Made by a program: the position numbers and the translations under genes. Below the pieces are notes generated by a model. It saw only the letters and a program-made list of their open reading frames with translations, searched no databases and was not told where the DNA came from. Of a stretch of 64,000 nt of DNA, positions 38,109-46,701 are shown piece after piece. This stretch comes from Pelomonas nitida (GTDB taxonomy: Bacteria; Pseudomonadota; Gammaproteobacteria; Burkholderiales; Burkholderiaceae_C): NCBI RefSeq assembly GCF_043555975.1, contig NZ_JBIGIA010000006.1, forward strand, positions 238,007 through 302,006, in the 5' to 3' direction. Position 1 is the first letter of the stretch. The number at the start of each line of letters is the position of its first letter.

Positions 38109-39587
38109 ATGACGTACCTGAGTCTTGCGATTTTTCTGCCCATCGTCTGCGGCGCGCTGCTGCTGGCGATCGGGCGCGATGAACAGGCCAACGCCGTCCG
38201 CTGGATGGCGCTGGTGGGCGCCGTGGCGAGTTTCCTCGTCACGATCCCGCTGATCACCGGCTTCGACACCTCGACGGCTGCCATGCAGTTCGTCGAGAAC
38301 CATGCCTGGATCGAGCGCTTCAACATCCGCTACCACCTGGGTGTGGATGGCATCTCCATGTGGTTTGTGCCGCTGACGGCGTTCATCACCATCATCGTCG
38401 TCATCTCGGCCTGGGAGGTCATCGAGACGCGCGTGAACCAGTACATGGGCGCGTTCCTGATCCTGTCCGGCCTGATGGTGGGCGTGTTCGCCGCGCTGGA
38501 CGGCATGCTGTTCTACGTGTTCTTCGAGGCCACGCTGATTCCGATGTACATCATCATCGGCGTCTGGGGCGGCCCGAACCGTGTCTATGCGGCGTTCAAG
38601 TTCTTCCTGTACACGCTGGCCGGCTCGCTGCTGATGCTGGTGGCGTTGCTGTACCTGTACGCCAAGTCGGGTGGCAGCTTCGACATCCAGACCTGGCACA
38701 AGCTGCCGCTCGGCGCCTCGGTGCAGACCTATCTGTTCTTCGCCTTCCTGGCTGCGTTCTCGGTCAAGGTGCCGATGTGGCCGGTGCACACCTGGCTGCC
38801 CGACGCCCACGTCGAGGCGCCCACCGGCGGCTCCGTCGTGCTGGCGGCCATCATGCTGAAGCTGGGTTGCTATGGCTTCCTGCGCTTCTCGCTGCCGATC
38901 GCGCCGGACGCCGTGCGTGAGTGGTCGTGGCTCATCATCACGCTGTCGCTCATCGCCGTCGTCTACATCGGCCTGGTGGCACTGGTGCAGAAGGACATGA
39001 AGAAGCTGGTGGCGTATTCGTCCATCGCGCACATGGGCTTTGTGACGCTGGGCTTCTTCGTCTTCAACGAGCTCGGCGTTTCCGGCGGCCTCGTGCAGAT
39101 GATCTCGCACGGCTTTGTGTCGGGTGCCATGTTCCTGTGCATCGGCGTGCTGTACGACCGCGTGCATTCGCGTGAGATCTCGTCCTATGGCGGTGTCGTC
39201 AACACCATGCCCAAGTTCGCGGCCTTCGCGGTGTTCTTCGGCATGGCCAACTGCGGCCTGCCCGCCACGGCCGGCTTCGTCGGCGAGTGGATGGTCATCC
39301 TCGGCACCGTCGCCCACAACTTCTGGCTGGGTGGCATCGCGGCGACGGCCTTGGTGTTCGGCGCGGCCTACACGCTGTGGATGATCAAGCGCGTCTACTT
39401 TGGTGACATCGCCAACGACGATGTCCGCGCGCTGACCGACATCAACAAGCGCGAATTCATCATGCTCGCCGTGCTGGCGGTGGCGACGCTCTACATGGGC
39501 CTCTATCCGAAGCCCTTCACCGACGTGATGCATAACTCGGTCGTCGAGCTGCTCAAGCACGTCGCGCAGAGCAAGATCCCGGTCTGA
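38109..39587 (+). CDS. nuoM: NADH-quinone oxidoreductase subunit M
   Basis: A 492-residue antiporter-like subunit. VFFEATLIPMYIIIGVWGG contains the conserved glutamate. KVPMWPVHTWLPDAHVEAPT is the central signature with the lysine and histidine proton-path residues, and LVAYSSIAHMGFV follows. The ATG at 38109 gives the family start; the in-frame upstream ATG overlaps nuoL. It is 20 bp after nuoL. Confidence 0.97.
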   Translation: MTYLSLAIFLPIVCGALLLAIGRDEQANAVRWMALVGAVASFLVTIPLITGFDTSTAAMQFVENHAWIERFNIRYHLGVDGISMWFVPLTAFITIIVVISAWEVIETRVNQYMGAFLILSGLMVGVFAALDGMLFYVFFEATLIPMYIIIGVWGGPNRVYAAFKFFLYTLAGSLLMLVALLYLYAKSGGSFDIQTWHKLPLGASVQTYLFFAFLAAFSVKVPMWPVHTWLPDAHVEAPTGGSVVLAAIMLKLGCYGFLRFSLPIAPDAVREWSWLIITLSLIAVVYIGLVALVQKDMKKLVAYSSIAHMGFVTLGFFVFNELGVSGGLVQMISHGFVSGAMFLCIGVLYDRVHSREISSYGGVVNTMPKFAAFAVFFGMANCGLPATAGFVGEWMVILGTVAHNFWLGGIAATALVFGAAYTLWMIKRVYFGDIANDDVRALTDINKREFIMLAVLAVATLYMGLYPKPFTDVMHNSVVELLKHVAQSKIPV

Positions 39588-39607
39588 CGGCGAGCTGAGG
39601 CACAACA

Positions 39608-41089
39608 ATGAACGACATGAACTGGCTCGCGATCTACCCTGAAATCCTGCTGCTGGCGATGGGCTGCATCGTGGCACTCGTGGACCTGTGGGTCACTGAC
39701 GAGCAACGCCGCCCGACGTACTGGCTGACTCAGCTGACGCTGGTCGTCGTCGGTGGCATGCATTTCTGCTACTTCAACGCCGGCCTGACGACCTATGCCA
39801 TGCAAGACATGGTGGTCGCCGACCCGATGGGCCACCTGCTGGCCGGCTTCGCCTGCGTGGCCACGCTGGTCACGCTGGTCTACGCCCGCCCGTATGCGGC
39901 GTCGCGTGAAATGCTCAAGGGCGAGCTCTTCATCCTGAGCCTGTTCGCGCTGCTGGGCATCAGCGTCATGCTGTCGGCCAACAACTTCCTGGTCGTCTAT
40001 CTCGGCCTGGAGCTGATGAGCCTGTCGCTGTATGCGCTCGTCGCGCTGCGCCGCGACCATGCGGTGTCCACCGAGGCCGCGATGAAGTACTTCGTCCTCG
40101 GCGCGCTGGCCAGCGGTTTCCTGCTGTACGGCCTGTCGATGATGTATGGCGCCACCGGCTCGCTGACCATCCCCGACGTGTTCAACGTCATCGCCAAGGG
40201 CATCCCGAACACCAGCGTGCTGGTCTTCGGCGTCGTGTTCGTCGTCGCCGGCCTGGCCTTCAAGCTGGGCGCAGCACCCTTCCACATGTGGGTGCCTGAC
40301 GTCTACCAGGGCGCGCCCACGGCGGTCACCTTGCTCATCGGCGCCGCGCCCAAGCTGGCGGCGTTTGCCATCACCGTGCGTCTGCTGGTGGAGGGCATGA
40401 TCGGCCTGGCCGCAGACTGGCAGCAGATGCTGATCGTGTTGTCCGTCATGTCGCTGCTGATCGGCAACCTGGCGGCCATTGCGCAGACCAACCTCAAGCG
40501 CATGTTGGCCTACTCGACCATTGCCAACATGGGCTTCATGCTGCTGGGCATGACCGCCGGTGTCGTGAACACGAGCACCACCTGGGGCACCAACGCCTAC
40601 AGCGCCGCGATGTTCTATGCCGTCACCTACGTCCTGACGACGCTGGGCACCTTCGGCATGGTCATCCTGCTGTCGCGCCAGGGCCATGAGGCCGAGGAGA
40701 TCAAGGACCTGGCCGGCTTGGCCAAGCGCAGCCCGTGGTTCGCGTTGGTCATGACGATGTTCATGATCTCCCTGGCCGGCGTGCCGCCGACCGTCGGCTT
40801 CTACGCCAAGCTGGCCGTGCTGCAGGCGCTGGTGGTCACCGGTCTGCCGTTCTACATCGGCCTGGCGGTGTTCGCCGTCGTGGTGTCGCTGATCGGTGCG
40901 TTCTACTACCTGCGCGTCATCAAGGTGATGTGGTTCGACACGCCGACGGATACCGCGCCGCTGCAAGCGCCCGGTGACGTGCGCTTCGTCATGACGCTCA
41001 ACGGCGTCGCCGTGCTGGCGTTCGGGCTGCTGCCGGGCGGCCTGCTCGATCTGTGCAAGATCGCCATCCGCCAGGCGCTGGCGACCTGA
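39608..41089 (+). CDS. nuoN: NADH-quinone oxidoreductase subunit N
   Basis: A 493-residue antiporter-like subunit closest to the NuoA/J/K group. YLGLELMSLSLYALVALRRD holds the conserved glutamate, and KLGAAPFHMWVPDVYQGAPT is the central signature. LAYSTIANMGFMLLGM belongs to the second half of the repeat. The start is MNDMNWLA at 39608; the second ATG (39617) is also possible. It completes the 14-subunit complex I set with separate nuoC and nuoD. Confidence 0.97.
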   Translation: MNDMNWLAIYPEILLLAMGCIVALVDLWVTDEQRRPTYWLTQLTLVVVGGMHFCYFNAGLTTYAMQDMVVADPMGHLLAGFACVATLVTLVYARPYAASREMLKGELFILSLFALLGISVMLSANNFLVVYLGLELMSLSLYALVALRRDHAVSTEAAMKYFVLGALASGFLLYGLSMMYGATGSLTIPDVFNVIAKGIPNTSVLVFGVVFVVAGLAFKLGAAPFHMWVPDVYQGAPTAVTLLIGAAPKLAAFAITVRLLVEGMIGLAADWQQMLIVLSVMSLLIGNLAAIAQTNLKRMLAYSTIANMGFMLLGMTAGVVNTSTTWGTNAYSAAMFYAVTYVLTTLGTFGMVILLSRQGHEAEEIKDLAGLAKRSPWFALVMTMFMISLAGVPPTVGFYAKLAVLQALVVTGLPFYIGLAVFAVVVSLIGAFYYLRVIKVMWFDTPTDTAPLQAPGDVRFVMTLNGVAVLAFGLLPGGLLDLCKIAIRQALAT

Positions 41090-41093
41090 TCTG

Positions 41094-41396
41094 ATGGACC
41101 AGACCGTCGCCGTCTGGCTGGTCCTGGCTGTGGCCATCGCCGCAGCCAACCTGCCTTACTTCAGCGAGCGGCTGCTCTTCGTCGGGCCGCGCCGCGCGCC
41201 GAAGGCGGTGGGCTGGCGGCTGATGGAACTGGCGTTGATGGCCGGCCTGGTCTACGGCTTGGGCTCGTTCCTCGAAGCCCGCATCGGCCAGCGCTCTCCA
41301 CAAGGTTGGGAGTTCTACGCGGCCGGCACCTGCCTCTTCATCACGCTGGGCTTCCCTGGCTTCGTCTGGAGGTATCTGCGCCGTGGCCGAGGCTGA
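41094..41396 (+). CDS. DUF2818 family membrane protein
   Basis: A 100-residue inner-membrane protein with three predicted helices (VAVWLVLAVAIAAANLPYF, LMELALMAGLVYGLGSFL, FYAAGTCLFITLGFPGFVWRYL). NLPYFSERLLFVG is the family signature. It begins 4 bp after the nuoN stop and is found at this position in many betaproteobacteria. An assembly or accessory role for complex I is an inference from position only. Confidence 0.85.
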   Translation: MDQTVAVWLVLAVAIAAANLPYFSERLLFVGPRRAPKAVGWRLMELALMAGLVYGLGSFLEARIGQRSPQGWEFYAAGTCLFITLGFPGFVWRYLRRGRG

Positions 41397-41967
41397 CGAT
41401 CATCTGGTCGAGCGGCTGCTCGAGAGCACGCAGGTCTACCAGGGCCATTTCCTGGATGTGCGTCGTGACCGCGTGACGCTGCCCGACGGCAAGACCTCGC
41501 ACCGCGAGTACATCCGCCATCCGGGCGCCGTCATGGTGGTGCCGCTGCTCGACGACGGGCGGCTGCTCATGGAGCGGCAATACCGCTATCCGATGGCGCG
41601 GGTCATGCTGGAGTTCCCTGCCGGCAAGCTGGACGCGGGCGAACATCCTCTCGATTGTGGACGCCGCGAGCTGCTGGAGGAAACCGGCTACAGCGCCCGT
41701 GAGTGGGCGTACGCCGGTGTGCTGCACAACGCCATCGCCTATTCGGACGAAGGCATCCATATCTACTTCGCCCGGGGGCTCACGCGCGGTGCGCAGCAGC
41801 TCGACGAAGGCGAATTCCTCGAGCTGGTCACGCACAGCGTCGAGGAGCTCGACGCGCTGGCCCAACGGGGCGAGCTGACCGACGCCAAGACGCTGATCGG
41901 GCTGCTGTGGCTGCAGCGCTGGCAGCAGGGCGGCTGGCCGCTGGACTGGGTTCCCACGGCGGTCTGA
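41383..41967 (+). CDS. NUDIX hydrolase, ADP-ribose pyrophosphatase type
   Basis: A 194-residue protein with a complete Nudix box GX5EX7REUXEEXG: GKLDAGE leading to RRELLEETGYSA. The flanking segments HPGAVMVVPLLDDGR and MERQYRYPMARVMLEFPAGK are typical of the ADPRase (NudF) branch, which hydrolyses ADP-ribose and related sugars. The start is GTG at 41383, overlapping the last five codons of DUF2818, so it is translationally coupled. Substrate choice within the branch is inferred. Confidence 0.88.
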   Translation: MAEADDHLVERLLESTQVYQGHFLDVRRDRVTLPDGKTSHREYIRHPGAVMVVPLLDDGRLLMERQYRYPMARVMLEFPAGKLDAGEHPLDCGRRELLEETGYSAREWAYAGVLHNAIAYSDEGIHIYFARGLTRGAQQLDEGEFLELVTHSVEELDALAQRGELTDAKTLIGLLWLQRWQQGGWPLDWVPTAV

Positions 41968-42281
41968 CTGGCGCCGAGCCGCACACGCGGCCGGGCTCCT
42001 GCCGCCGGTGGCCTGCTGCGCGCAGCCGTTCAGGCAGCTTTTCGCGCAATTCATCCGACCTGTCGACGGGCTGTCCCGCCAAAGTCGCGGCCTGGCCGCG
42101 CAATCCGCAGTCTGTCGCACGACTTCCGCCACCCCTGGGCGGTCTCGTTATGCTTGCCGCGCTTGTGTCGTACTGTGTACGAACATGAAGACGATGGTGC
42201 TGCCGCAAGGTGGCGCATCCGGTCGGCGCGCCAACCGACCGGTCACGAATCCCGGCCACAACAACGAAGATCGATTCCAGG
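41968..42281. other. 314-bp region before the RND efflux genes
   Basis: No gene is seen. Two inverted repeats stand out: CGTAC-TGT-GTACG at 42169-42181 (extended imperfectly by TGT/ACA), which looks like a regulator site, and CCGGTCGG/CCGACCGG at 42219-42242, an 8-bp stem with an 8-nt loop 39 bp before the adaptor ATG. No confident -35/-10 pair could be placed. Confidence 0.55.
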
Positions 42282-43457
42282 ATGAAACACCGTCCCCACT
42301 TTGCGCCTGCGTCTTCGCAGAGCCTGCTGACCCTCGCCGCACTGGCAGCGCTGCTCGCGTTGACGGCGTGCAAGAAGCCGGGCGACGATGCCGGCGCTGC
42401 CAAGCCGCCCGCCGCGTTGCAGTTGCGGGTCGAGGATCGCCTCGTCATGGGCCAGCAGGAGCACAGCAACGGCCCGCTGATCACCGGCGCGGTGCAGCCC
42501 GAGCGCCGGGCTGACCTGCGCGCGGAGGTTTCGGCCATCGTGCAGCAGGTCTACAAGGAGAACGGCGAGCTGGTGCGCAAGGGGGACCTGCTCGTGAGCC
42601 TGGACGCCACGTCTATCCGCGACAGCCTCACGTCTGCGCAGGAAGCGGCGCGGGCCGCAGCCGAGGCCTTCGAGCAGTCTGACCGTCAGTACCAGCGGCA
42701 AAAGCAGCTGCAGGCGCAGGGCATGGTGTCGCTGCAGGCGCTGGAAGACGCGCAGAACCGCCGCACGGCCGCGATGAGCGAGCGCGTGGCGGCCGACGCG
42801 CGGCTGGTCGCCGCCCGCCAGCAGGTCGCGCGCACCGAGGTGCGTTCGCCATTCGACGGCGTGGTCAGCGAGCGGCAGGTGTCGGCGGGTGACACGGCCC
42901 AGGTCGGCAAGGCCTTGCTCAAAGTCATCGACCCCAGCAGCATGCGCTTCGAGGGCTACGTCTCCGCCGATCGCCGCGCCGAGCTGAAGCTCGGGCAGCC
43001 GGTCGACCTGCGCATCAACGGCGCGGCCAATCCCAACGTAGAGGGGCGCATTCGCCGCATCGACGTGGCCGCCGATCCGGTCACGCGCCAGGTCGCACTG
43101 CTGGTGGATTTCGTCGATCCCAAGCAGGCTTCGGTGGCGGGCCTCTACGGAGAAGGCCATGTGCGCACGACCAGTGTTGCGGCGCTGATGCTGGGCGAGG
43201 CCGATTTCCAGCGTGACGGTGACCGGGTGTTCGCCTGGGTCGTGAAGGACGCCAAGTTGCACCGTCAGCCCATCGTGCTGGCCGCGCGTGATCAGCGCAG
43301 CGGCGAGTTCGTCGTCAAGACCGGCCTGGCCGTCGGAGACACGCTCATCCGCAACCCGAGCCGCACGCTCGTGGAGGGCACGCCGGTGCAGCAGGTCGCC
43401 GCAACGGCCGGTATTGCGACCAGCGCGCCGGCGTCGGCCGCCAGCGCGGGAGGCTGA
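42282..43457 (+). CDS. RND efflux periplasmic adaptor (membrane-fusion) lipoprotein
   Basis: A 391-residue adaptor. The signal sequence ends in the lipobox LLALTAC (Cys at about residue 28), so it is probably lipidated at the inner membrane. Lipoyl halves are seen around RADLRAEVSAIVQQVYKENGELVRKGDLLVSLD (split) and VRSPFDGVVSERQVSAGD, with a coiled-coil hairpin between them (SLTSAQEAARAAAEAFEQSD). It links the pump to an outer-membrane channel, which is absent here. The ATG at 42282 follows a CCAGG purine patch. Confidence 0.92.
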   Translation: MKHRPHFAPASSQSLLTLAALAALLALTACKKPGDDAGAAKPPAALQLRVEDRLVMGQQEHSNGPLITGAVQPERRADLRAEVSAIVQQVYKENGELVRKGDLLVSLDATSIRDSLTSAQEAARAAAEAFEQSDRQYQRQKQLQAQGMVSLQALEDAQNRRTAAMSERVAADARLVAARQQVARTEVRSPFDGVVSERQVSAGDTAQVGKALLKVIDPSSMRFEGYVSADRRAELKLGQPVDLRINGAANPNVEGRIRRIDVAADPVTRQVALLVDFVDPKQASVAGLYGEGHVRTTSVAALMLGEADFQRDGDRVFAWVVKDAKLHRQPIVLAARDQRSGEFVVKTGLAVGDTLIRNPSRTLVEGTPVQQVAATAGIATSAPASAASAGG

Positions 43458-43458
43458 T

Positions 43459-46400
43459 GTGCTGATTTCAGATTTCGCCATCAAGAAGCCGATCGCGACG
43501 ATCGTCTTCATCATCAGCATCATGGCGCTTGGGCTGCTCGCGCTGTCCAAGCTCAAGGTCAACCAGAACCCCGACGTCGACATTCCCGTCCTCGTCGTCA
43601 GCATCCCTTACCCCGGTGCGTCGCCCGAGACCAGCGAGCGGGAGATCGTCAACCGGGTCGAGCGGCCGCTTCTGGCGGTGCCGGGCGTCACGGAAGTGCG
43701 CTCCACGGCTGCCGAGGGCCAGGCCACCTTCGTGCTGCAGTTCGACTTCAAGAAGAACCTCATCGAAGCGGCCGACGATGTGCGCAACGCGATCGCGTCG
43801 GTGCGCTACAACCTGCCGCAGGAGATGCGCGAGCCCATCCTGCAGCGCGTCGACCCGTCGGCGCAGCCGGTCATGCAGGTGTCGCTGGAGTCGCCGACGC
43901 TGACGCACGCCGAGCTGTCGCGCATCGCCGAGGACCAGCTCGCCGACCGCTTCCGCGCCATCCCGGGCGTCGGCAAGGTCGACGTGTTCGGTTCGCTGAA
44001 CCGCGAGCTGTCGGTGCTGCTGTCCGGGCAGAAGCTGCGCGAGTTCAACGTCTCGGTGACGGACGTGGTCAACGCGTTGCGCAACCAGAACATGTCGGCG
44101 CCGGTCGGCAAGGTGCGCGGCGAGTATGAGGACCAGAGCATCCGCCTCATCGGCCGCATCGCGTCACCGGCCGATTTCGACCGCATCGTCGTCAAGCGCT
44201 CGGCCGGTGAGCTGGTGCGCCTGGGCCAGGTGGCGAGCATCGAGGACGGTTTTGCCGAACGCACCACGCTGTCGGTGCGCAATGGCAAGAACAACGTCGG
44301 CCTGTCCATCACCCGGTCGCGTGAGGCGTCGACCGTCTCGGTCGCGACCGAGGTGCGCAAGATCGTCGAAGAGAGCAACAAGACGCTGCCCGACGGCACC
44401 AAGCTCGAAATCACGCAGGACGGCGGCAAGGACGCCCAGGACAGCCTAGACAACGTCATCCATGCGCTGGTGTTCGGCGCCGGCCTGACGATCTTCGTCG
44501 TCTACGCCTTCCTGAACTCGTGGCGTTCGACGCTGATCACCGCGACGTCGCTGCCGACGTCGGTCGTGGCGGCCTTCATCGCGGTCTGGCTGTTCGGTTT
44601 CACGCTGAACTTCATGAGCCTGCTGGGCCTGTCGCTGGCCATCGGTGTGCTGATCGACGATGCCATCGTCGTGCGTGAAAACATCGTGCGGCACATGGAG
44701 CAGGGCGCGGACCGACGCACGGCGGCGTTCCGCGGCACGGCCGAGATCGGCCTGGCCGTGGCGGCGACCACCTTCTCCATCGTCGCGGTCTTCGTGCCCG
44801 TGGCCTTCATCTCCGGCGTGGCCGGCGAGTGGTTCCGCCCGTTCGCGCTGACGGTCGTGGCCTCCGTGCTGGTCAGCCTGCTGATCTCCTTCACGCTGGA
44901 CCCGATGCTGTCGGCCTTCTGGGGTGACCCCCCGGGCCATCATGAGGCGCCCAAGCGTGGCATCTCCAAGCTGCTGCAGCGCTTCAACCTGTGGTTCGAC
45001 CACCAGGCCGACCGTTATGGCCGCGTGATCTCCTGGGCGCTGCACCACCGTCGCTGGATGGCTGCTTTCGCCTTCCTGAGCTTCGTGGCGGCCATCGCGC
45101 TGCAGGTCACGCTGGGCGGCACCAGCTTCCTGCCGAGCTCCGATTTCGGCACCATCGCAGTCGACATTCGCACGCCGCCGAGCGCCAGCCTCGAGTACTC
45201 GCGCCGCAAGCTCGCCGCCGCCGACGAGGTCGCCCGGCAACTGCCGGAGCGCAAGTCCACCGATGGCTTCGTGCAGCCGACAGGCAGCAAGCTCTACGTC
45301 GACATCGGCAAGAGCACCGAACGCTCCCGCACGGCGCAGCAGATTGCGGCCGACCTGCGCGAGCGCCTGAAGGCGCTTACCGGGGCCGAGTACGTCGTCA
45401 TGGACGACCTGAACAACGGCGGGCAGAAGCCGGTGCAGATCCGCTTCTACGGCACCGACACTCGCCAGCTGATGTCCATGACCGAGGACTTCATGGCCAA
45501 GCTGCGCAAGGTGCCGGGTGCGGTGGACGTCGCGCTGTCGCAGCAGGACACGCAGGACGAGTTGCAGATCGAGATGCACCGCGGCCTGGCCAACGCCATG
45601 GGCATTTCGGTGGGTGACGCCGCCAATGCGCTGCGCGTGGCCTTCGCCGGCATCCAGGTGGGCGACTGGGTGGACCCGACCGGCCAGACGCGCGACGTGT
45701 CGGTGCGCCTGCAGCGGGCCGATCGCGTCGATGCGACCAACATCGAGCGTCTGCCGATCGCCGTGTCGGGCAGTGGCACCGGAGCCATGGTGCCGCTGGA
45801 GCAGATTGCGACCGTCAGCACCGGCAAGGGCCCGGCCACCATCCAGCACGTGGACGGCAAGCGTGTCGTCACGGTGTCGGCCAACGCGCAGGGCCGCGCG
45901 TCGGGCGAGGTGTCGGCCGATGCGTTGAAGCTGGCCAAGGGCATGAACTTCCCGCCGGGCTACGGCATCAAGCTCGCGGGTGCCTCCAAGGACCAACAGG
46001 AAGTGTTCAGCTCGCTGGGCATTGCGCTGGTCTCCGGCATCGGGCTGATGTACCTGATCCTCGTCATCCAGTTCAACTCGTTCACGGCACCGCTGGGCGT
46101 CATGCTGTCGCAGCCGCTGTCGCTGATCGGCGTGGTCGTTGCGCTGCTGCTGACCAAGGGCACGCTGAACCTGATGAGCATCATCGGCATCATCATGCTG
46201 GCCGGCCTGGTGGCGAAGAACGCCATCCTGCTGCTCGATTCGGCGCGCCAGGAGGAGGCGGCCGGCGTGTCCCGCGAGGAGGCGCTGATGCACGCGGGCC
46301 GCCAGCGCTTCCGGCCCATCCTGATGACCACCTTCGCGCTGATCGCCGGCATGCTGCCGGTGGCCATCGGGGTGGGCGAGGGCGGCGAGTTCTACCGTCC

Positions 46401-46689
46401 GATGGCCGTGGCCATCATCGGCGGCACGATCACGTCGACCTTCCTGACGCTGCTGATGGTGCCCAGCTTCTACGACAGCATCGAGATCATGCGCGACCAC
46501 CTGGGCCAGAAGTTCGACCGCCGTGCCGAGCGGTGGGGGGCGCTGGTGTCGGGCGTGCTGTGCTTCCTGGAGGTGCTGGCCTTCCTGACGTTCATCCGCT
46601 TCGTCTACCGCGTGCTGCGGGCGATCTTCCGGCGCGTCACGCGCCGCCGTGGCAGCCGCGTCGTGGTGGCGCAGCCGGTCACGGAGTGA
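43459..46689 (+). CDS. RND efflux pump permease (HAE1-type)
   Basis: A 1076-residue inner-membrane pump with 12 helices and two large periplasmic loops. It begins LISDFAIKKPIATIVFIISI. LSLAIGVLIDDAIVVREN in TM4 has the Asp-Asp pair of the proton relay. The second-half motif GIIMLAGLVAKNAILLLD holds the matching lysine. The start is a GTG at 43459, two bases after the adaptor stop, with GGGAGG upstream. The C-terminus has an extra about 55 residues with another hydrophobic stretch and an Arg-rich tail. Substrate cannot be predicted; HAE1 pumps export hydrophobic and amphiphilic drugs. Confidence 0.93.
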   Translation: MLISDFAIKKPIATIVFIISIMALGLLALSKLKVNQNPDVDIPVLVVSIPYPGASPETSEREIVNRVERPLLAVPGVTEVRSTAAEGQATFVLQFDFKKNLIEAADDVRNAIASVRYNLPQEMREPILQRVDPSAQPVMQVSLESPTLTHAELSRIAEDQLADRFRAIPGVGKVDVFGSLNRELSVLLSGQKLREFNVSVTDVVNALRNQNMSAPVGKVRGEYEDQSIRLIGRIASPADFDRIVVKRSAGELVRLGQVASIEDGFAERTTLSVRNGKNNVGLSITRSREASTVSVATEVRKIVEESNKTLPDGTKLEITQDGGKDAQDSLDNVIHALVFGAGLTIFVVYAFLNSWRSTLITATSLPTSVVAAFIAVWLFGFTLNFMSLLGLSLAIGVLIDDAIVVRENIVRHMEQGADRRTAAFRGTAEIGLAVAATTFSIVAVFVPVAFISGVAGEWFRPFALTVVASVLVSLLISFTLDPMLSAFWGDPPGHHEAPKRGISKLLQRFNLWFDHQADRYGRVISWALHHRRWMAAFAFLSFVAAIALQVTLGGTSFLPSSDFGTIAVDIRTPPSASLEYSRRKLAAADEVARQLPERKSTDGFVQPTGSKLYVDIGKSTERSRTAQQIAADLRERLKALTGAEYVVMDDLNNGGQKPVQIRFYGTDTRQLMSMTEDFMAKLRKVPGAVDVALSQQDTQDELQIEMHRGLANAMGISVGDAANALRVAFAGIQVGDWVDPTGQTRDVSVRLQRADRVDATNIERLPIAVSGSGTGAMVPLEQIATVSTGKGPATIQHVDGKRVVTVSANAQGRASGEVSADALKLAKGMNFPPGYGIKLAGASKDQQEVFSSLGIALVSGIGLMYLILVIQFNSFTAPLGVMLSQPLSLIGVVVALLLTKGTLNLMSIIGIIMLAGLVAKNAILLLDSARQEEAAGVSREEALMHAGRQRFRPILMTTFALIAGMLPVAIGVGEGGEFYRPMAVAIIGGTITSTFLTLLMVPSFYDSIEIMRDHLGQKFDRRAERWGALVSGVLCFLEVLAFLTFIRFVYRVLRAIFRRVTRRRGSRVVVAQPVTE

Positions 46690-46701
46690 GCGAGCGGGCC
46701 G

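Noticed and set aside
41994..42188. Small plus-strand gene before the RND adaptor
   Set aside because: Open frames here are Arg/Ser-rich, lack a ribosome site and resemble composition noise.
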